A DNA stretch of 38,802 nt from Comamonadaceae bacterium. GTDB lineage: Bacteria; Pseudomonadota; Gammaproteobacteria; Burkholderiales; Burkholderiaceae_C. The notes under the pieces are model-generated. The model did not search any database, was not told the DNA's origin, and was given only the letters and a program-made list of their open reading frames with translations. The translations under genes were made by a program, and so were the position numbers. Numbering within the stretch: the stretch's first letter is position 1; every line of letters begins with the position of its first letter. This document shows, in pieces, positions 9,674-20,624 of this stretch. Location of the stretch: the NCBI GenBank assembly GCA_947459405.1, contig CANHDQ010000003.1, positions 1-38,802 on the forward strand, in the 5' to 3' direction.

Positions 9674-10651
9674 TTATTCCATCTCGATCTTGCGATCGGC
9701 CACGATACGCTTGAGCGCCTGAATGTCGCGCTCGACCCGGCCCTTGAACTCGGCGGGCGTGCTGGCTTGCGGATTGCCACCCCAGTCGATCAGGCGCTGG
9801 CGCACATCGGGCGAATCAATCACCGCCTTGATCTCGCGCTGCAGTCGCGCCGCGATCGCCGGTGGCAGGCCCGGTGGGGCGGCGATGCCCAGCCAGGAGT
9901 CAAACACCAGGCGGGGGTAGGTTTCCGCGACGTTGGGCAGGCCAAAAATATTGGCCTCGCCTCTGGCGCCGGTCACGGCCAGGCCGCGCACCCGCTTGTC
10001 CTTGAGCATGGGCGCGGTGCTGGTCATGGTGTCAATCACCACATCGACGCGGCCAGCCAGCAGTTCGGTCAAAGGCGCGGTACCGCCGCGAAAGGGAACA
10101 TGGGTGGCGCTGCCGCCGCTTTCGGCCATCAGCCATTCACCCACCAGATGCATGGCGGTGCCCACGCCCACCGAGGTGTAGGTGTACTTGCCTGGCTCGG
10201 CCTTGATGCGCTGGGCAAAGTCAGGGAAGGATCGAATGGGAGAGTCAGGCCTGACCACCATAGACAGCGGATAGGTGGTCAGCGTCGAGATCCAGCTGAA
10301 GTCATTGACCGGATCAAACGGCAGCACCCGCTTCATCGCCGCACTGCTGGCATGGCCGCTGGGCAACAAGATCAACGTGTACCCATCGGCCGGCGCCTTG
10401 GTGGCCATCTCGGCCGCAATATTGCCGCCGGCGCCCGGCTTGTTGTCGACGGTGACCGGCTGCCCCAGACGCTCGCCCAGCGGCTTGGCCACCAGCCGCG
10501 CCACCATGTCGCTGCCCCCGCCCGGCGGAAAGCCCAGCAGCAGGCGGATGGGCTTGTTGGGGTAGGCGTCTTGGGCCAGGACGCCGGCAGGGGCCGCAGC
10601 GACCAACAGGGCGGCAGCGACCGCGGGGCAGAATTTAAAGGACAGGGTCAC
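9674..10651 (-). CDS. Bug-family tripartite tricarboxylate transporter substrate-binding protein
   Basis: VTLSFKFCPAVAAALLVAAAPAGVLAQDAYPNKPIRLLLGFPPGGGSDMVARLVAKPLGERLGQPVTVDNKPGAGGNIAAE: signal peptide and Bug signature. GTG start at 10651 preceded by AAAGAGGAGA. Confidence 0.92.
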   Translation of the reverse strand: MTLSFKFCPAVAAALLVAAAPAGVLAQDAYPNKPIRLLLGFPPGGGSDMVARLVAKPLGERLGQPVTVDNKPGAGGNIAAEMATKAPADGYTLILLPSGHASSAAMKRVLPFDPVNDFSWISTLTTYPLSMVVRPDSPIRSFPDFAQRIKAEPGKYTYTSVGVGTAMHLVGEWLMAESGGSATHVPFRGGTAPLTELLAGRVDVVIDTMTSTAPMLKDKRVRGLAVTGARGEANIFGLPNVAETYPRLVFDSWLGIAAPPGLPPAIAARLQREIKAVIDSPDVRQRLIDWGGNPQASTPAEFKGRVERDIQALKRIVADRKIEME

Positions 10652-10750
10652 AAAGTTCTCCTCTTTAAGCGGACTGACTCGATACAACAGCCAAATCGTC
10701 GCACAAAGATTCACCCGCCAAGGTGAGGGTCTGCCCGGGGGAGATGGCAC

Positions 10751-10780
10751 GAAAAAAGCCGCCCGAAGGCGGCTTTTTCG
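10751..10780 (-). terminator. intrinsic terminator downstream of htpX (symmetrical, possibly bidirectional)
   Basis: GAAAAAAGCCGCCCGAAGGCGGCTTTTTCG: 6-bp GC stem GCCGCC/GGCGGC with a tetraloop (TTCG on the reverse strand), flanked by A and T runs. Confidence 0.9.
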
Positions 10781-10807
10781 CGCGGGGCAATGGCCCCCAA
10801 AAAGGGC

Positions 10808-11683
10808 TCAGCCCTGCGCGTTCTGCAGCGCAGCGATGCGCTCTTCAATCGGCGGGTGGGTGCTAAAGAGCTGGCCGATGCCGCCGGCAATCCCCATGGC
10901 TGCAACCGACTTGGGCAGCTCGCCGGGCACCATGCCGCCTAAGCGGGCCAGGGCGTTGATCATGGGCTGCTTGCGGCCCAGCAGTTGGGCGGCGCCGGAG
11001 TCGGCACGGAACTCGCGCTGGCGCGAGAACCAGGCCACGATGATGGCCGCCAGAAAGCCCAGGATGATGTCGAGCACGATGGTGGTGACGTAGTAGCCGA
11101 TGCCCGGGCCCGAGCTTTCCTGGTCGCCCTTGCGCAGGAAGCTGTCGACCGCGTAACCGACGATGCGGCTGAGGAACACCACAAAGGTGTTCATCACGCC
11201 CTGGATCAGGGCCATGGTGACCATGTCGCCGTTGGCAATGTGGGCCACCTCGTGGCCGAGCACGGCCTCCACCTCGTCGCGGGTCATGCCTTGCAGCAAA
11301 CCGGTGGAGACGGCCACCAGCGCATTGTTCTTGAAGGCACCCGTGGCAAAGGCGTTGGGCTCGCCTTGAAAAATACCCACCTCAGGCATGCCGATGCCCG
11401 CTTTTTCGGACAGGCGGCGCACCGTGTCGACGATCCAGGCCTCGTCGGCATTGCGCGGCTCGTTGATCAGCTGCACCCCCGAGCTCCACTTGGCCACGGG
11501 CTTGCTGATCAGCAGCGAGATGAACGCGCCGCCAAAGCCCATGATGAGCGCAAAGCCCAGCAGCGCGCCCAGGTCCAGGCCGTTGGCGGTGAGAAAGCGG
11601 TTGACGCCCAGCACACTGGCCACGACGCCCAGCACCAGCACCACTGCCAGATTGGTCATCACGAAGAGCAAAATTCTTTTCAT
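10808..11683 (-). CDS. htpX: membrane zinc metalloprotease HtpX
   Basis: [27 protein letters not shown]...[31 protein letters not shown] (HExxH motif)...[14 protein letters not shown]. Confidence 0.97.
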   Translation of the reverse strand: MKRILLFVMTNLAVVLVLGVVASVLGVNRFLTANGLDLGALLGFALIMGFGGAFISLLISKPVAKWSSGVQLINEPRNADEAWIVDTVRRLSEKAGIGMPEVGIFQGEPNAFATGAFKNNALVAVSTGLLQGMTRDEVEAVLGHEVAHIANGDMVTMALIQGVMNTFVVFLSRIVGYAVDSFLRKGDQESSGPGIGYYVTTIVLDIILGFLAAIIVAWFSRQREFRADSGAAQLLGRKQPMINALARLGGMVPGELPKSVAAMGIAGGIGQLFSTHPPIEERIAALQNAQG

Positions 11684-11785
11684 ACGGTTCAAAACTCCAT
11701 GGCCGCCGAGGCGGCGAGGTTGACAGCCCGCCCAGCCGGCAAGATGCCAGGCCATGCGGATGGTCCCGCAGTTGGGGGCGTTGTG

Positions 11786-12568
11786 CTAGTTATCAAGTGC
11801 CCTGCTCTTTCGACCGGTCGCGGGTGGCCGAAAAACGTGGACATCATCATAGAAAGAAACGTTCTCGTTGGGCAAATGCCAGCCCGGAACCCCCAAAATC
11901 GGCAGCGGGCAGTAGGGTTTTTCGGCCAGATAGCCGGCGCTCAGGTCGGCGGCCAGCGCCTCATCCCATTGGGCGAGCGCCAGGTCGGGCGCCAGGGCGC
12001 GCTGGGGCCGGTAAACATGGGCGGTAATGGCCTTGCGCGGCTGCTGCAGTTTTTCTTGCAAGGCGTGACCAAAAAGCACGAGTCGGGCCTGCGCCCACAG
12101 GCCGCGCAGGTCTACAAACAGGCGCTGCCAGTTGCGCTCTTGCAAGGCCCGCCACAGCGCGGGCGGCGCCTGCAAGAGGGCGCCGTTCTCGTCAAACAGG
12201 GTCAGGGCATCGCGCAGGGGGCCGCGGCGATCACCCACACCTGCTCGCGTGATCTCGCCAGCCTGCAAGACGTTAAGCCGCGCTTTGGTATGCGGGAAAG
12301 CCAGCCACGTCAGCCCATTAAACAGGTCGTGCGGGTTGTCACGCGTCGGGCATTGCCGCTGCTCGGCGATAAAGGCCTCGTAAGCCTGCCCGGCTGGCAA
12401 TTGGCTCGCGGGAACAAAATGCACCGGCGCTGGCTTGCCAGCCAATTGATTGAGCAGTTGCGCCACGCTCAGGCCGCTTTGCAAGCCGGCCGCGACGGCC
12501 TGCGCATAAGGGGCGTAAGGCGCCATCCAGGGCCAGTCCCAGCGCAGGGCCGTCAAGGCCGGGGCCAT
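11786..12568 (-). CDS. DUF3025 domain-containing protein
   Basis: MAPALTALRWDWPWMAPYAPYA...VHFVPASQLPAGQAYEAFIAEQRQCPTRDNPHDLFNGLTWLAFPHTKARLN; directly follows pyrC. Confidence 0.82.
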   Translation of the reverse strand: MAPALTALRWDWPWMAPYAPYAQAVAAGLQSGLSVAQLLNQLAGKPAPVHFVPASQLPAGQAYEAFIAEQRQCPTRDNPHDLFNGLTWLAFPHTKARLNVLQAGEITRAGVGDRRGPLRDALTLFDENGALLQAPPALWRALQERNWQRLFVDLRGLWAQARLVLFGHALQEKLQQPRKAITAHVYRPQRALAPDLALAQWDEALAADLSAGYLAEKPYCPLPILGVPGWHLPNENVSFYDDVHVFRPPATGRKSRALDN

Positions 12569-12570
12569 GC

Positions 12571-13599
12571 TCAAACTTGTCGCCAGGCCAGCGCCTCGCC
12601 AGCGCGCAGCGGCTTGAGATCGGCTGCGCCAAATGGGTAGCGCTCGGGCGTGGTCCAACTCTCGCGGGACAAGGTGACAGTGCCGCTGTTGCGCGGCAGG
12701 CCATAAAAATCGGCACCATTGAAGCTGGCAAAGGCCTCCAGCCGGTGCAAGGCGCCGGCCTGCTCAAAAGCCTCGGCGTAGAGCTCGAGCGCGGCGTGTG
12801 CGGTGTAGCAGCCGGCGCAGCCCGTGGCATGCTCCTTGAGGTGCGCCGGATGCGGCGCGCTGTCCGTGCCCAGAAAAAACCGCCGGTTGCCACTGGTGGC
12901 GGCCTGCACCAGGGCCAGCCGATGCGTCTCGCGCTTGAGGACGGGCAGGCAGTAGTAATGGGGCCGAATACCGCCGGTGAAGATGGCGTTGCGGTTGTAG
13001 AGCAGGTGATGGGCGGTGATGGTGGCGCCGAGCCCCTCGCCCGCCTCGGTCACGTACTGCGCCGCCTCCATCGTGGTGATGTGCTCGAAGACGATTTTCA
13101 GGCCCGGAAAGTCGCGGCGCAGCGGGATCAAGTGCCGGTCGATAAAAACCGCCTCGCGGTCGAACAGGTCAATATCGGGGCTGGTGACCTCGCCGTGCAC
13201 CAGCAGCAGCATGCCCACGCGCTGCATCGCCTCGAGGACGGGATAGATGTTTTTAAGGTCGGTCACGCCGGCGTCGCTGTTGGTGGTGGCACCGGCCGGG
13301 TACAGCTTGGCCGCCACCACGCCGGCAGCTTTGGCGCGCACGATCTCCTCGGGCGCCAATTTGTCCGTCAGGTACAGCGTCATCAGCGGCTCAAAACTCA
13401 CCCCCTGCGGCACGGCCGCCAGGATGCGATCGCGGTAGGCCAGCGCCTGCGCGGCCGTGGTCACTGGCGGCTTGAGGTTGGGCATGATGATGGCGCGGCC
13501 AAACTGGCGGGCGGTGTGCGGCACAACGGTAGACAGCACATCGCCATCGCGAACGTGCAGATGCCAGTCATCGGGGCGGGTGAGCGTGATCGTATTCAT
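12571..13599 (-). CDS. pyrC: dihydroorotase
   Basis: [48 protein letters not shown]...[38 protein letters not shown]. Confidence 0.97.
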   Translation of the reverse strand: MNTITLTRPDDWHLHVRDGDVLSTVVPHTARQFGRAIIMPNLKPPVTTAAQALAYRDRILAAVPQGVSFEPLMTLYLTDKLAPEEIVRAKAAGVVAAKLYPAGATTNSDAGVTDLKNIYPVLEAMQRVGMLLLVHGEVTSPDIDLFDREAVFIDRHLIPLRRDFPGLKIVFEHITTMEAAQYVTEAGEGLGATITAHHLLYNRNAIFTGGIRPHYYCLPVLKRETHRLALVQAATSGNRRFFLGTDSAPHPAHLKEHATGCAGCYTAHAALELYAEAFEQAGALHRLEAFASFNGADFYGLPRNSGTVTLSRESWTTPERYPFGAADLKPLRAGEALAWRQV

Positions 13600-14543
13600 G
13601 GCCCGATTGTCTCAGCCCCTGCGGCCGCGCCGCCATGGCGGGCCTGCAAAAAATGCCACAAGGCCTGCGCCCCAGCCTTGGCGGGCCCCTTGATGGAGGG
13701 CCGGGCGCGGTACAGGCGCACCTGCAAGGACACCGACAGGTCGCCGCCCAGGCTGATGAGCTGACCGCCCGCAAGCTCCTTGGTGACCGCGCTTTGGGGC
13801 AGGAAGGCCAGGCCGTGGCCCGCAATCGCCATGGCCTTGAGCCCTTCGGCCATGTCGGTCTCGTAGACCTTGTCCAGATGCACAGCGGTCTTGGTCTGCA
13901 GCAGCAGGTGCTCGACCATGCGGCCGAGGTAAGCGCCGGCGGCATAGCCCAGATAAGGCACCGGCGCAGCCGGCCGCCCGGGCAGGCTCCAAAGCGGGTT
14001 GCCGTCGGGTGCGGGAGCCACGCAGGGCAGGAGCAGTTCGCTGCCCAGCTCGATCATCTCGTAGCGCTGCGACTCCAGCTGGATCGGCTGGGCCTCATGG
14101 TGGTAGGCAATGAGCAGATCGCAGCCGCCCTCGACCAGCCTGAGCACGGCATCGTGCACATTGAGCGCGATCAGCCGGCTCTTGATGGGGCCAAAAGAGG
14201 CGCGCAAATCGCTGACCCAGGCCGGAAAAAACGCAAAGGCCAAGGTGTGCGGCACGGCAAACTCGATCATGTCCTGGGCGCCGGCCATGTGGCCACGCAG
14301 CATGGCGCGGGTGTTTTGCAGGCCTTGGAGCATCTCAAGTGCCTGCGCGTACAAGGTCTGGCCGGCCGCGGTCAGACTCGTGGGATAGGAGCTGCGATCG
14401 ACCAAGTCGGTGCCGGCCCAGGCTTCGAGCGCCTGGATGCGCCGCGAAAACGCCGGCTGCGTGACATGGCGCAACTGGGCCGAGCGGCTAAAGCTTCGGG
14501 TCTCGGCCAGGCTGACGAAATCTTCGAGCCATTTGGTTTCCAT
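13596..14543 (-). CDS. LysR-family transcriptional regulator
   Basis: [61 protein letters not shown]: LysR HTH; stop overlaps the pyrC start by 4 bp. Confidence 0.95.
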   Translation of the reverse strand: METKWLEDFVSLAETRSFSRSAQLRHVTQPAFSRRIQALEAWAGTDLVDRSSYPTSLTAAGQTLYAQALEMLQGLQNTRAMLRGHMAGAQDMIEFAVPHTLAFAFFPAWVSDLRASFGPIKSRLIALNVHDAVLRLVEGGCDLLIAYHHEAQPIQLESQRYEMIELGSELLLPCVAPAPDGNPLWSLPGRPAAPVPYLGYAAGAYLGRMVEHLLLQTKTAVHLDKVYETDMAEGLKAMAIAGHGLAFLPQSAVTKELAGGQLISLGGDLSVSLQVRLYRARPSIKGPAKAGAQALWHFLQARHGGAAAGAETIGP

Positions 14544-14625
14544 GGCCGAAAATTATGACAGCCGCCTGCGGGTCACCTTCTCGATACCTTCTCGATACCT
14601 GGTGCCCCCTACCGGCAGCCCGACT

Positions 14626-16512
14626 CTAGCCGGCAGCCGGCGCGACCGGGCCAGGCAGCGGCGCCGAGGTGTCGGCCTGCTCACTGCTTTCTTGCTGCAA
14701 GGCCCACATCTGCGCATAGCGCCCCTGCAGCGCCAGCAGCTGGGCATGGGTGCCTCGCTCGACGATCTGGCCGGCCTCCATCACCAAGATCTGATGGGCA
14801 TCGACCACCGTCGAGAGCCGGTGGGCGATCACCAGGGTGGTCTTGTTTTGCGCGGCGCTGCGCAGCTCGGCCTGAATCGCGCGCTCGTTGGTGGAGTCAA
14901 GGGCCGAGGTGGCCTCGTCAAAAATGAGCACCGGCGGATTCTTGAGCAGGGTACGGGCAATGGCCACACGCTGCTTCTCGCCGCCCGACAGTTTCAGACC
15001 GCGCTCGCCGACCATGGTGTCATAGCCCTTGGGCGTGCCGGCAATGAAGTCATGGATGCGCGCGGCGCGGGCGGCCTCTTGAACCTGCGCGCTGCTGGCC
15101 CCGGGCTGCCCGTAGGCGATGTTGTAGGCCACCGTGTCGTTAAACAGCACCGTGTCTTGCGGCACGATGCCGATGGCCTGGCGCACGCTGGCCTGGGTGA
15201 CCCGGGCGATGTCCTGCCCGGCAATGAGCACGCGCCCGCCGCCCTCGCGGTTGCTGACGTCATAGAAGCGGTAGAGCAGCCGCGCCAGGGTGGATTTGCC
15301 GGCACCGGAGGAGCCGACCACCGCCACCGTTTTGCCGGCAGGGATCTCGAAACTGACAGCCTGCAAGATGCGCCGATCACGGTCGTAGCCGAAGTCCACG
15401 TTTTCAAAACGCACGTCGACCTGGCCGGCCGGCAACTGCAGGTGGGGCGCCCCGGGCACGTCGGCGACCTCGCGCTCTTTCTCGAGCAGGCGAAACATCT
15501 TGTCGAGATCGGTCAGGCTCTGCTTGATCTCGCGGTAGATGACGCCCAGAAAGCCCAGCGGAATGTAGAGCTGGATCATGAAGGCGTTGACCATGACCAG
15601 ATCGCCCAGAGTCATGCGCCCCTCAATCACGCCCTGCGTGGCGCGCCAGAGCATGGCCACCAGGGCCAACGCAATGATGAGCTGCTGCCCGGTGTTGAGC
15701 AAACTGAGCGTCGCCTGGCTCTTGATGGCTGCGCGCCGGTAACGCTCCAGACTCTCGTCGTAACGGCGCGCCTCAAACGCTTCGTTGTTGAAATACTTGA
15801 CCGTCTCGTAGTTGAGCAGGGAGTCAATGGCCCGGCTGTGCGCCGAAGAGTCCAGCTCGTTCATCTGCCGGCGAAACTGGGTCCGCCATTCGGTCACGGT
15901 GACGGTAAACGCGATATAGAGCACCAAGGCGATCAGCGTGATGCCGGCAAACCAGACATCGAATTTGACGGCCAGCAAGGTCAGCACCAGCGCCACCTCG
16001 ATGATTGTTGGCACGATGCTGTAGAGCGAATACGAAATGAGCGAATGCACCGCCCGCGTGCCGCGCTCGATATCGCGCGTCATGCCGCCGGTCTGGCGCT
16101 CGAGGTGAAAGCGCAGGCTCAGCGCATGCAGATGGTTGAACACCTCCAGCGAGATGCGCCGGGCCGCGCCTTCTGTGGCCTTGGAGAAGATGAGCTCGCG
16201 CAGCTCGGTGAACAAGGAGGTCGACAGGCGCAGCAGGCCATAGGCCACAAGCAGGCCCACCGGCACGACCAGCAGCGCGGCCGCCTCGCGCGTGGCCGGG
16301 TTCATGGTGTCGACCAGATTTTTCAGCAGCACCGGCACGCCCACATTGGCCAGCTTGGCCCCGATCATGAAGCCCAGCGCGGCGATCACCCGCCACTTGT
16401 ACTGCCACAGGTAGGGCAGCAGCCGGCGCAAGGTGGCCCAGTCAGAGCGTGGCGCTGGACTGGCCGCCACCGGGGGATGGGGGTCTTGGACTGAAGCAGA
16501 TCGGTGACGCAT
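14626..16512 (-). CDS. ABC transporter permease/ATP-binding protein, Atm1/HMT1-like exporter
   Basis: VAVVGSSGAGKSTLARLLYRFYD (Walker A), LKLSGGEKQRVAIARTLLKNPPVLIFDEATSALDS (signature and Walker B); N-terminal membrane domain resembles the Atm1 subfamily. Confidence 0.92.
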   Translation of the reverse strand: MRHRSASVQDPHPPVAASPAPRSDWATLRRLLPYLWQYKWRVIAALGFMIGAKLANVGVPVLLKNLVDTMNPATREAAALLVVPVGLLVAYGLLRLSTSLFTELRELIFSKATEGAARRISLEVFNHLHALSLRFHLERQTGGMTRDIERGTRAVHSLISYSLYSIVPTIIEVALVLTLLAVKFDVWFAGITLIALVLYIAFTVTVTEWRTQFRRQMNELDSSAHSRAIDSLLNYETVKYFNNEAFEARRYDESLERYRRAAIKSQATLSLLNTGQQLIIALALVAMLWRATQGVIEGRMTLGDLVMVNAFMIQLYIPLGFLGVIYREIKQSLTDLDKMFRLLEKEREVADVPGAPHLQLPAGQVDVRFENVDFGYDRDRRILQAVSFEIPAGKTVAVVGSSGAGKSTLARLLYRFYDVSNREGGGRVLIAGQDIARVTQASVRQAIGIVPQDTVLFNDTVAYNIAYGQPGASSAQVQEAARAARIHDFIAGTPKGYDTMVGERGLKLSGGEKQRVAIARTLLKNPPVLIFDEATSALDSTNERAIQAELRSAAQNKTTLVIAHRLSTVVDAHQILVMEAGQIVERGTHAQLLALQGRYAQMWALQQESSEQADTSAPLPGPVAPAAG

Positions 16513-16589
16513 GCAGGCAACCTTGACGGACAATGCAGGTGGCGCAAGCGCTTGCTGCCGCCGTCCCGCCAAATCCAAGGATTGTGCCC

Positions 16590-17027
16590 ATGTCTTTAGC
16601 CCAGCCGACCGACCACGGTACCGCGACCGGCGCGGCAATCGCGCCTTTTGCTGCGCCCAGCCAGGGCGAGCTGGTGATGAAGGTCATCCCGCTGCCGGCC
16701 GACGTCAACGCCAACGGCGACATTTTTGGTGGCTGGGTCATGGCCCAGGTCGACCTGGCCGGCTCGGTCTTGCCGGCGCGCCATGTCAAAGGCCGCATGG
16801 CCACGGTCGCGGTCAATCAATTCATTTTCAAGCATCCGGTGCGGGTCGGGGACATCCTGTCGTTTTACGCCAGCATCCAGCGCATCGGCCGCACATCGAT
16901 CACGGTGCAGGTCGAGGTGTTTGCCGAGCGCTACGATGCGCAAGGCCAGTACCTCAAGGTCACCGAGGCCAGCCTGACCTACGTGGCCATTGACGACAAG
17001 GGGCGCAGCCGCCCGATTCCGCGCTGA
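16590..17027 (+). CDS. acyl-CoA thioesterase (YciA-like hotdog fold)
   Basis: VIPLPADVNANGDIFGGWVMAQVDLAGSVLPARHVKGRMATVAVNQFIFKHPVRVGDILSFYASIQRIGRTSITVQVEVFAER. ATG at 16590. Confidence 0.92.
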   Translation: MSLAQPTDHGTATGAAIAPFAAPSQGELVMKVIPLPADVNANGDIFGGWVMAQVDLAGSVLPARHVKGRMATVAVNQFIFKHPVRVGDILSFYASIQRIGRTSITVQVEVFAERYDAQGQYLKVTEASLTYVAIDDKGRSRPIPR

Positions 17028-17081
17028 CGGCGCGGCGGCAGGCCGCCAAGATCGGCTGCGTCGGGCCAAACCGGCGCCGGC

Positions 17082-18098
17082 TCAGCGCAGCTCAGGCGCC
17101 GGCTCCCGGCCCATGAGCATGGCCACCGCCTGCTCGGGCTTGAGGCGCCCATCGAGCAGCGCGACCACCGCCTGCGAGATCGGCATCTCGACGCCCAGCG
17201 TGCGGGCGCGCTCGACCACGGTGCGGGCGCAGTACACCCCCTCGGCCACATGGCCCAAGCGCTCGACCGCTTGCTGCAAGCCCATGCCCTGCGCCAGCAT
17301 CAGGCCGACCTTGCGGTTGCGGCTCAAGTCACCGGTTGCGGTAAGCACCAGATCGCCCAGACCCGACAGGCCGGTGAAGGTGTCGGCGCGCGCGCCCAAA
17401 GCCACCCCCAGACGGGTGATTTCAGCCAGACCGCGCGTGATCAGGGCAGCGCGGGCGTTCAGGCCCAGAGCAAGGCCATCGCAAAAACCGGTGGCAATGG
17501 CCAGCACGTTCTTGACCGCGCCACCCACCTCGACACCGACGAGGTCGTCGTTGGCATATACGCGCAAGGTCGGGCCATGAAAAGCCTGCACCAGCGCCTG
17601 TCGCACCTCTTCGTGCTCGCTCGCAGCCACCAAGGCCGTGGGTCTGCCCTGGGCAACCTCCAGGGCAAAACTCGGGCCGCTGAGCACACCGCAGCGCAAA
17701 TCGGGCGCGACCTGCGCCTGAATCTCGTGGACCATCAGCCCCGACGCGCCCGACGCGCCCGATGGGGACGTCGGCCGCTCGAAGCCCTTGGCCAGCCAGG
17801 CCACCGGCTGGCGTACAGCGCGCAAGGCGTGCAGCAACTCACGCGCAGCAGCGACCGGGCCGGCCAGCACCAGCAAATCTTGCTCGGCCAGGGCCGACGG
17901 CAAGTCGCCCATGCAGCAGTGCAGCGACGCAGGCAGTTGCACGCCTTCGAGGTAGCGCCCGTTGACGCGCTGCGCGTGCATGGCCTGCTGCAGCGCCGGA
18001 TCTCGGGCCCAGAGGCTGACCTGGTGGCGCCCTTGCGCCGCAGCGTTGACCGCCAGGGCCGTGCCCCAGGCCCCTGCGCCGATGACGATGAGCTTCAT
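17082..18098 (-). CDS. gpsA: NAD(P)-dependent glycerol-3-phosphate dehydrogenase
   Basis: [33 protein letters not shown]...[22 protein letters not shown]...[40 protein letters not shown]. Confidence 0.97.
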   Translation of the reverse strand: MKLIVIGAGAWGTALAVNAAAQGRHQVSLWARDPALQQAMHAQRVNGRYLEGVQLPASLHCCMGDLPSALAEQDLLVLAGPVAAARELLHALRAVRQPVAWLAKGFERPTSPSGASGASGLMVHEIQAQVAPDLRCGVLSGPSFALEVAQGRPTALVAASEHEEVRQALVQAFHGPTLRVYANDDLVGVEVGGAVKNVLAIATGFCDGLALGLNARAALITRGLAEITRLGVALGARADTFTGLSGLGDLVLTATGDLSRNRKVGLMLAQGMGLQQAVERLGHVAEGVYCARTVVERARTLGVEMPISQAVVALLDGRLKPEQAVAMLMGREPAPELR

Positions 18099-18165
18099 GG
18101 CTGATGTCCTGCCGGCTGGCCGTTCAGCCCGGGCACCCGACGGGCTGACCGCTCAGACGGTCGAC

Positions 18166-18618
18166 TTAGGCGGTCTGCGTGGCAGCCTGGGCCTGCTGCT
18201 CGAGCTGCTGCTGGTAGAGCATCTGGAAGTTGATCTCCGCCAGATGCACCGGCGGAAAGCCTGCGCGCTGAACCACATCGGCCACGTTGCCGCGCAGATA
18301 GGGGTAGAGGATCTGCGGGCAGGCCATGCCCAGCACCTGACCCATCTGCTCGCTGGGCAGGTTACGGATCTCAAAAATACCGGCCTGCTTGGCTTCGATC
18401 AGAAACACCGTCTTGTCGCCGATCTTGGTGTGCACCGTGGCCAGCACGGTCGCCTCAAAAATGCCCTCGGCCAACTGCTCGGAGCCGACTCCCAGCTGGA
18501 TATCGACCTGCGGTTGTGTCTGATCGAGCAAGATCGCCGGCGAATTGGGCTGCTCGAGCGAGACATCCTTGAGATAGATGCGTTGAATCTGGAAAACGGG
18601 ATCAGCTGCATCGGCCAT
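18166..18618 (-). CDS. secB: protein-export chaperone SecB
   Basis: [80 protein letters not shown]; start MADAADP at 18618. Confidence 0.97.
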   Translation of the reverse strand: MADAADPVFQIQRIYLKDVSLEQPNSPAILLDQTQPQVDIQLGVGSEQLAEGIFEATVLATVHTKIGDKTVFLIEAKQAGIFEIRNLPSEQMGQVLGMACPQILYPYLRGNVADVVQRAGFPPVHLAEINFQMLYQQQLEQQAQAATQTA

Positions 18619-18634
18619 GGCGGGTCCTGGAAAG

Positions 18635-18664
18635 TTGAAAAAACAAGCCGGCCCGCGGGCCGGC
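18635..18664 (-). terminator. probable intrinsic terminator/attenuator between grxC and secB
   Basis: Reverse strand: perfect 18-bp palindrome GCCGGCCCGCGGGCCGGC (18647-18664) followed by TTGTTTTTTC. Confidence 0.7.
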
Positions 18665-18772
18665 GACGTGGCGATTATGTCAGGGCAAAACGGGACATAA
18701 GCTGGCGGAGCGGAACACAACCGCAGCGGACCGGACCAGACCGAGCCAGCCCCCGGCCCAGGCGAGCGAAGC

Positions 18773-19039
18773 TCAGGCGGCCTTGCCTTGCAGCAAGTCG
18801 ACCAGCGCACCGCGCGCGTCGAGCGCGATCAGGTCGTCGCAGCCGCCGACATGGGTCTGACCGATAAAAATCTGCGGCACGGTGCGCCGGCCGGTCAGGG
18901 CCATCATCTTTTCGCGCTCGCCCGGAATCTGGTCGATGCGAATTTCTTCCACCTGCTCGACCCCGCGGCGCTTGAGCAACTGCTTGGCCTGCTGGCAATA
19001 CGGGCAGACGGCGGTGGTGTACATCTTGACGGCTTGCAT
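18773..19039 (-). CDS. grxC: glutaredoxin 3
   Basis: [36 protein letters not shown]...[37 protein letters not shown] active site. Start codon uncertain (19039 or 19024). Confidence 0.95.
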   Translation of the reverse strand: MQAVKMYTTAVCPYCQQAKQLLKRRGVEQVEEIRIDQIPGEREKMMALTGRRTVPQIFIGQTHVGGCDDLIALDARGALVDLLQGKAA

Positions 19040-19124
19040 CACAACTCCCTTGTTTTCAGGCCTCTAGCTTGCCACAAGCGGCGCAATTGTGCTGGCACAC
19101 CCGGGCAGCAGACCCCAGACAGGG

Positions 19125-19535
19125 TCAGGCCTTGTCCAGCGGCAAACTGGCATCGCGCCAGGCCTTGAGCCCGCCGGCGATCGACTGCGCCTTCTCGTAG
19201 CCCAGCTTTTTGGCCTGACCGGCCGCCCGGGCGGCACGGGCACCGACCGGACACACCATGATGAGGGGCGTTGCCTTGTTCTTGACCAAAGCCGGCAGCT
19301 TTTCCTCCAGCTGGCCAAAGGGCAGGTTCTTGGAGCCCACCACATGACCGCCGACGTACTCATGGGGCTCGCTGACGTCGATCACCACCGCTTTTTCGCG
19401 GTTGATCAACTGCACGGCGGCAGCCGGGCTGAGGCTGCCGGCGCGCGCGCCGCCGGCAATCACGGGCCACAGCAGCAAGGCGCCGGAGCTCAGGGCCACG
19501 GAGATCAGCATCCAGTTGTCGAGCAGAAATTTCAC
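19125..19535 (-). CDS. rhodanese-like domain protein with N-terminal membrane helix
   Basis: VKFLLDNWMLISVALSSGALLLWPVI...AAVQLINREKAVVIDVSEPHEYVGGHVVGSKNLPFGQLEEKLPAL...PLIMVCPVGARAARAAGQAKKLGYEKAQSIAGGLKAWRDA. GTG start proposed at 19535. Confidence 0.88.
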   Translation of the reverse strand: MKFLLDNWMLISVALSSGALLLWPVIAGGARAGSLSPAAAVQLINREKAVVIDVSEPHEYVGGHVVGSKNLPFGQLEEKLPALVKNKATPLIMVCPVGARAARAAGQAKKLGYEKAQSIAGGLKAWRDASLPLDKA

Positions 19536-19704
19536 ATCGGTCCTTCGGTTCGTCCACAGGGCAAAGCCCAGGATTCTAAAATGCCGGGCTTGTACCGTGC
19601 CCGATCCCTGCTTTCCCCGCATTTTGGGCGCGCCAACCTGCCCCCCTGCCCCCACCTGTCCTTGACCCTTTGACCCACGCGCGAGCGCTCGCGCGCACCT
19701 GCCC

Positions 19705-20451
19705 ATGTACAAGCTTGTGCTCATTCGCCACGGCGAATCGACCTGGAATCTGGAAAACCGCTTCACCGGCTGGACCGATGTCGACCTCACCCCCACCGGC
19801 CGGGAGCAGGCCATCGGCGCCGGCCGGCTGCTCAAGGCCGAGGGCTTTGACTTCGACCTGGCCTACACCAGCGTGCTCAAGCGCGCCACCCGCACCCTCT
19901 GGCATGTGCTCGACGAGATGGACCGCACCTGGCTGCCGGTGGTGCACAGCTGGCGCCTCAACGAGCGGCACTATGGCGCGCTGCAGGGCCTGAACAAGGC
20001 CGATATGGCCAAGCAGTATGGCGACGAGCAGGTGCTGGTCTGGCGACGCAGCTACGACACCCCACCGCCGGCGCTTGACCCGCAGGACCCCCGCTGCGAG
20101 CGCGGCGACCGCCGCTACGCCCGGCTCGAAGCCGGACAGGTGCCCCTGACCGAATGCCTGAAAGACACCGTCGCTCGGGTGCTGCCGTTCTGGAACGAGT
20201 CGATGGCGCCTGCCATCAAGAGCGGCAGGCGGGTGGTCGTGGCCGCGCACGGCAATTCGATCCGCGCGCTCGTCAAGTACCTCGACACCATTTCTGAAGC
20301 CGACATCGTCGGCCTGAACATTCCCAACGGCATTCCCCTGGTCTATGAACTCGACGACCAGCTGCGCCCGATCAGCCGGCGCTACCTGGGCGATGCGCAG
20401 GCCATTGCGCAAGCCACGGCGGCCGTGGCCGCGCAAGGCAAGGGCCGGTAG
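19705..20451 (+). CDS. gpmA: 2,3-bisphosphoglycerate-dependent phosphoglycerate mutase
   Basis: [36 protein letters not shown]...[40 protein letters not shown] motif. Confidence 0.97.
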   Translation: MYKLVLIRHGESTWNLENRFTGWTDVDLTPTGREQAIGAGRLLKAEGFDFDLAYTSVLKRATRTLWHVLDEMDRTWLPVVHSWRLNERHYGALQGLNKADMAKQYGDEQVLVWRRSYDTPPPALDPQDPRCERGDRRYARLEAGQVPLTECLKDTVARVLPFWNESMAPAIKSGRRVVVAAHGNSIRALVKYLDTISEADIVGLNIPNGIPLVYELDDQLRPISRRYLGDAQAIAQATAAVAAQGKGR

Positions 20452-20624
20452 GCCCAGTGACGCCCCAGGGGCCGGGGGTGAGCCAATAGACTTACCAAGG
20501 CTTGCAGCTTTGCGCTTTTGCTGACACAAGCTCATCGCGGCGGGTGTATATTGCAGCTCAACTTTTGCGCACAGCACAGCCGCCCATCGGCCAGCCCCGG
20601 CGCCAACATCTTGACGAGGTCACT

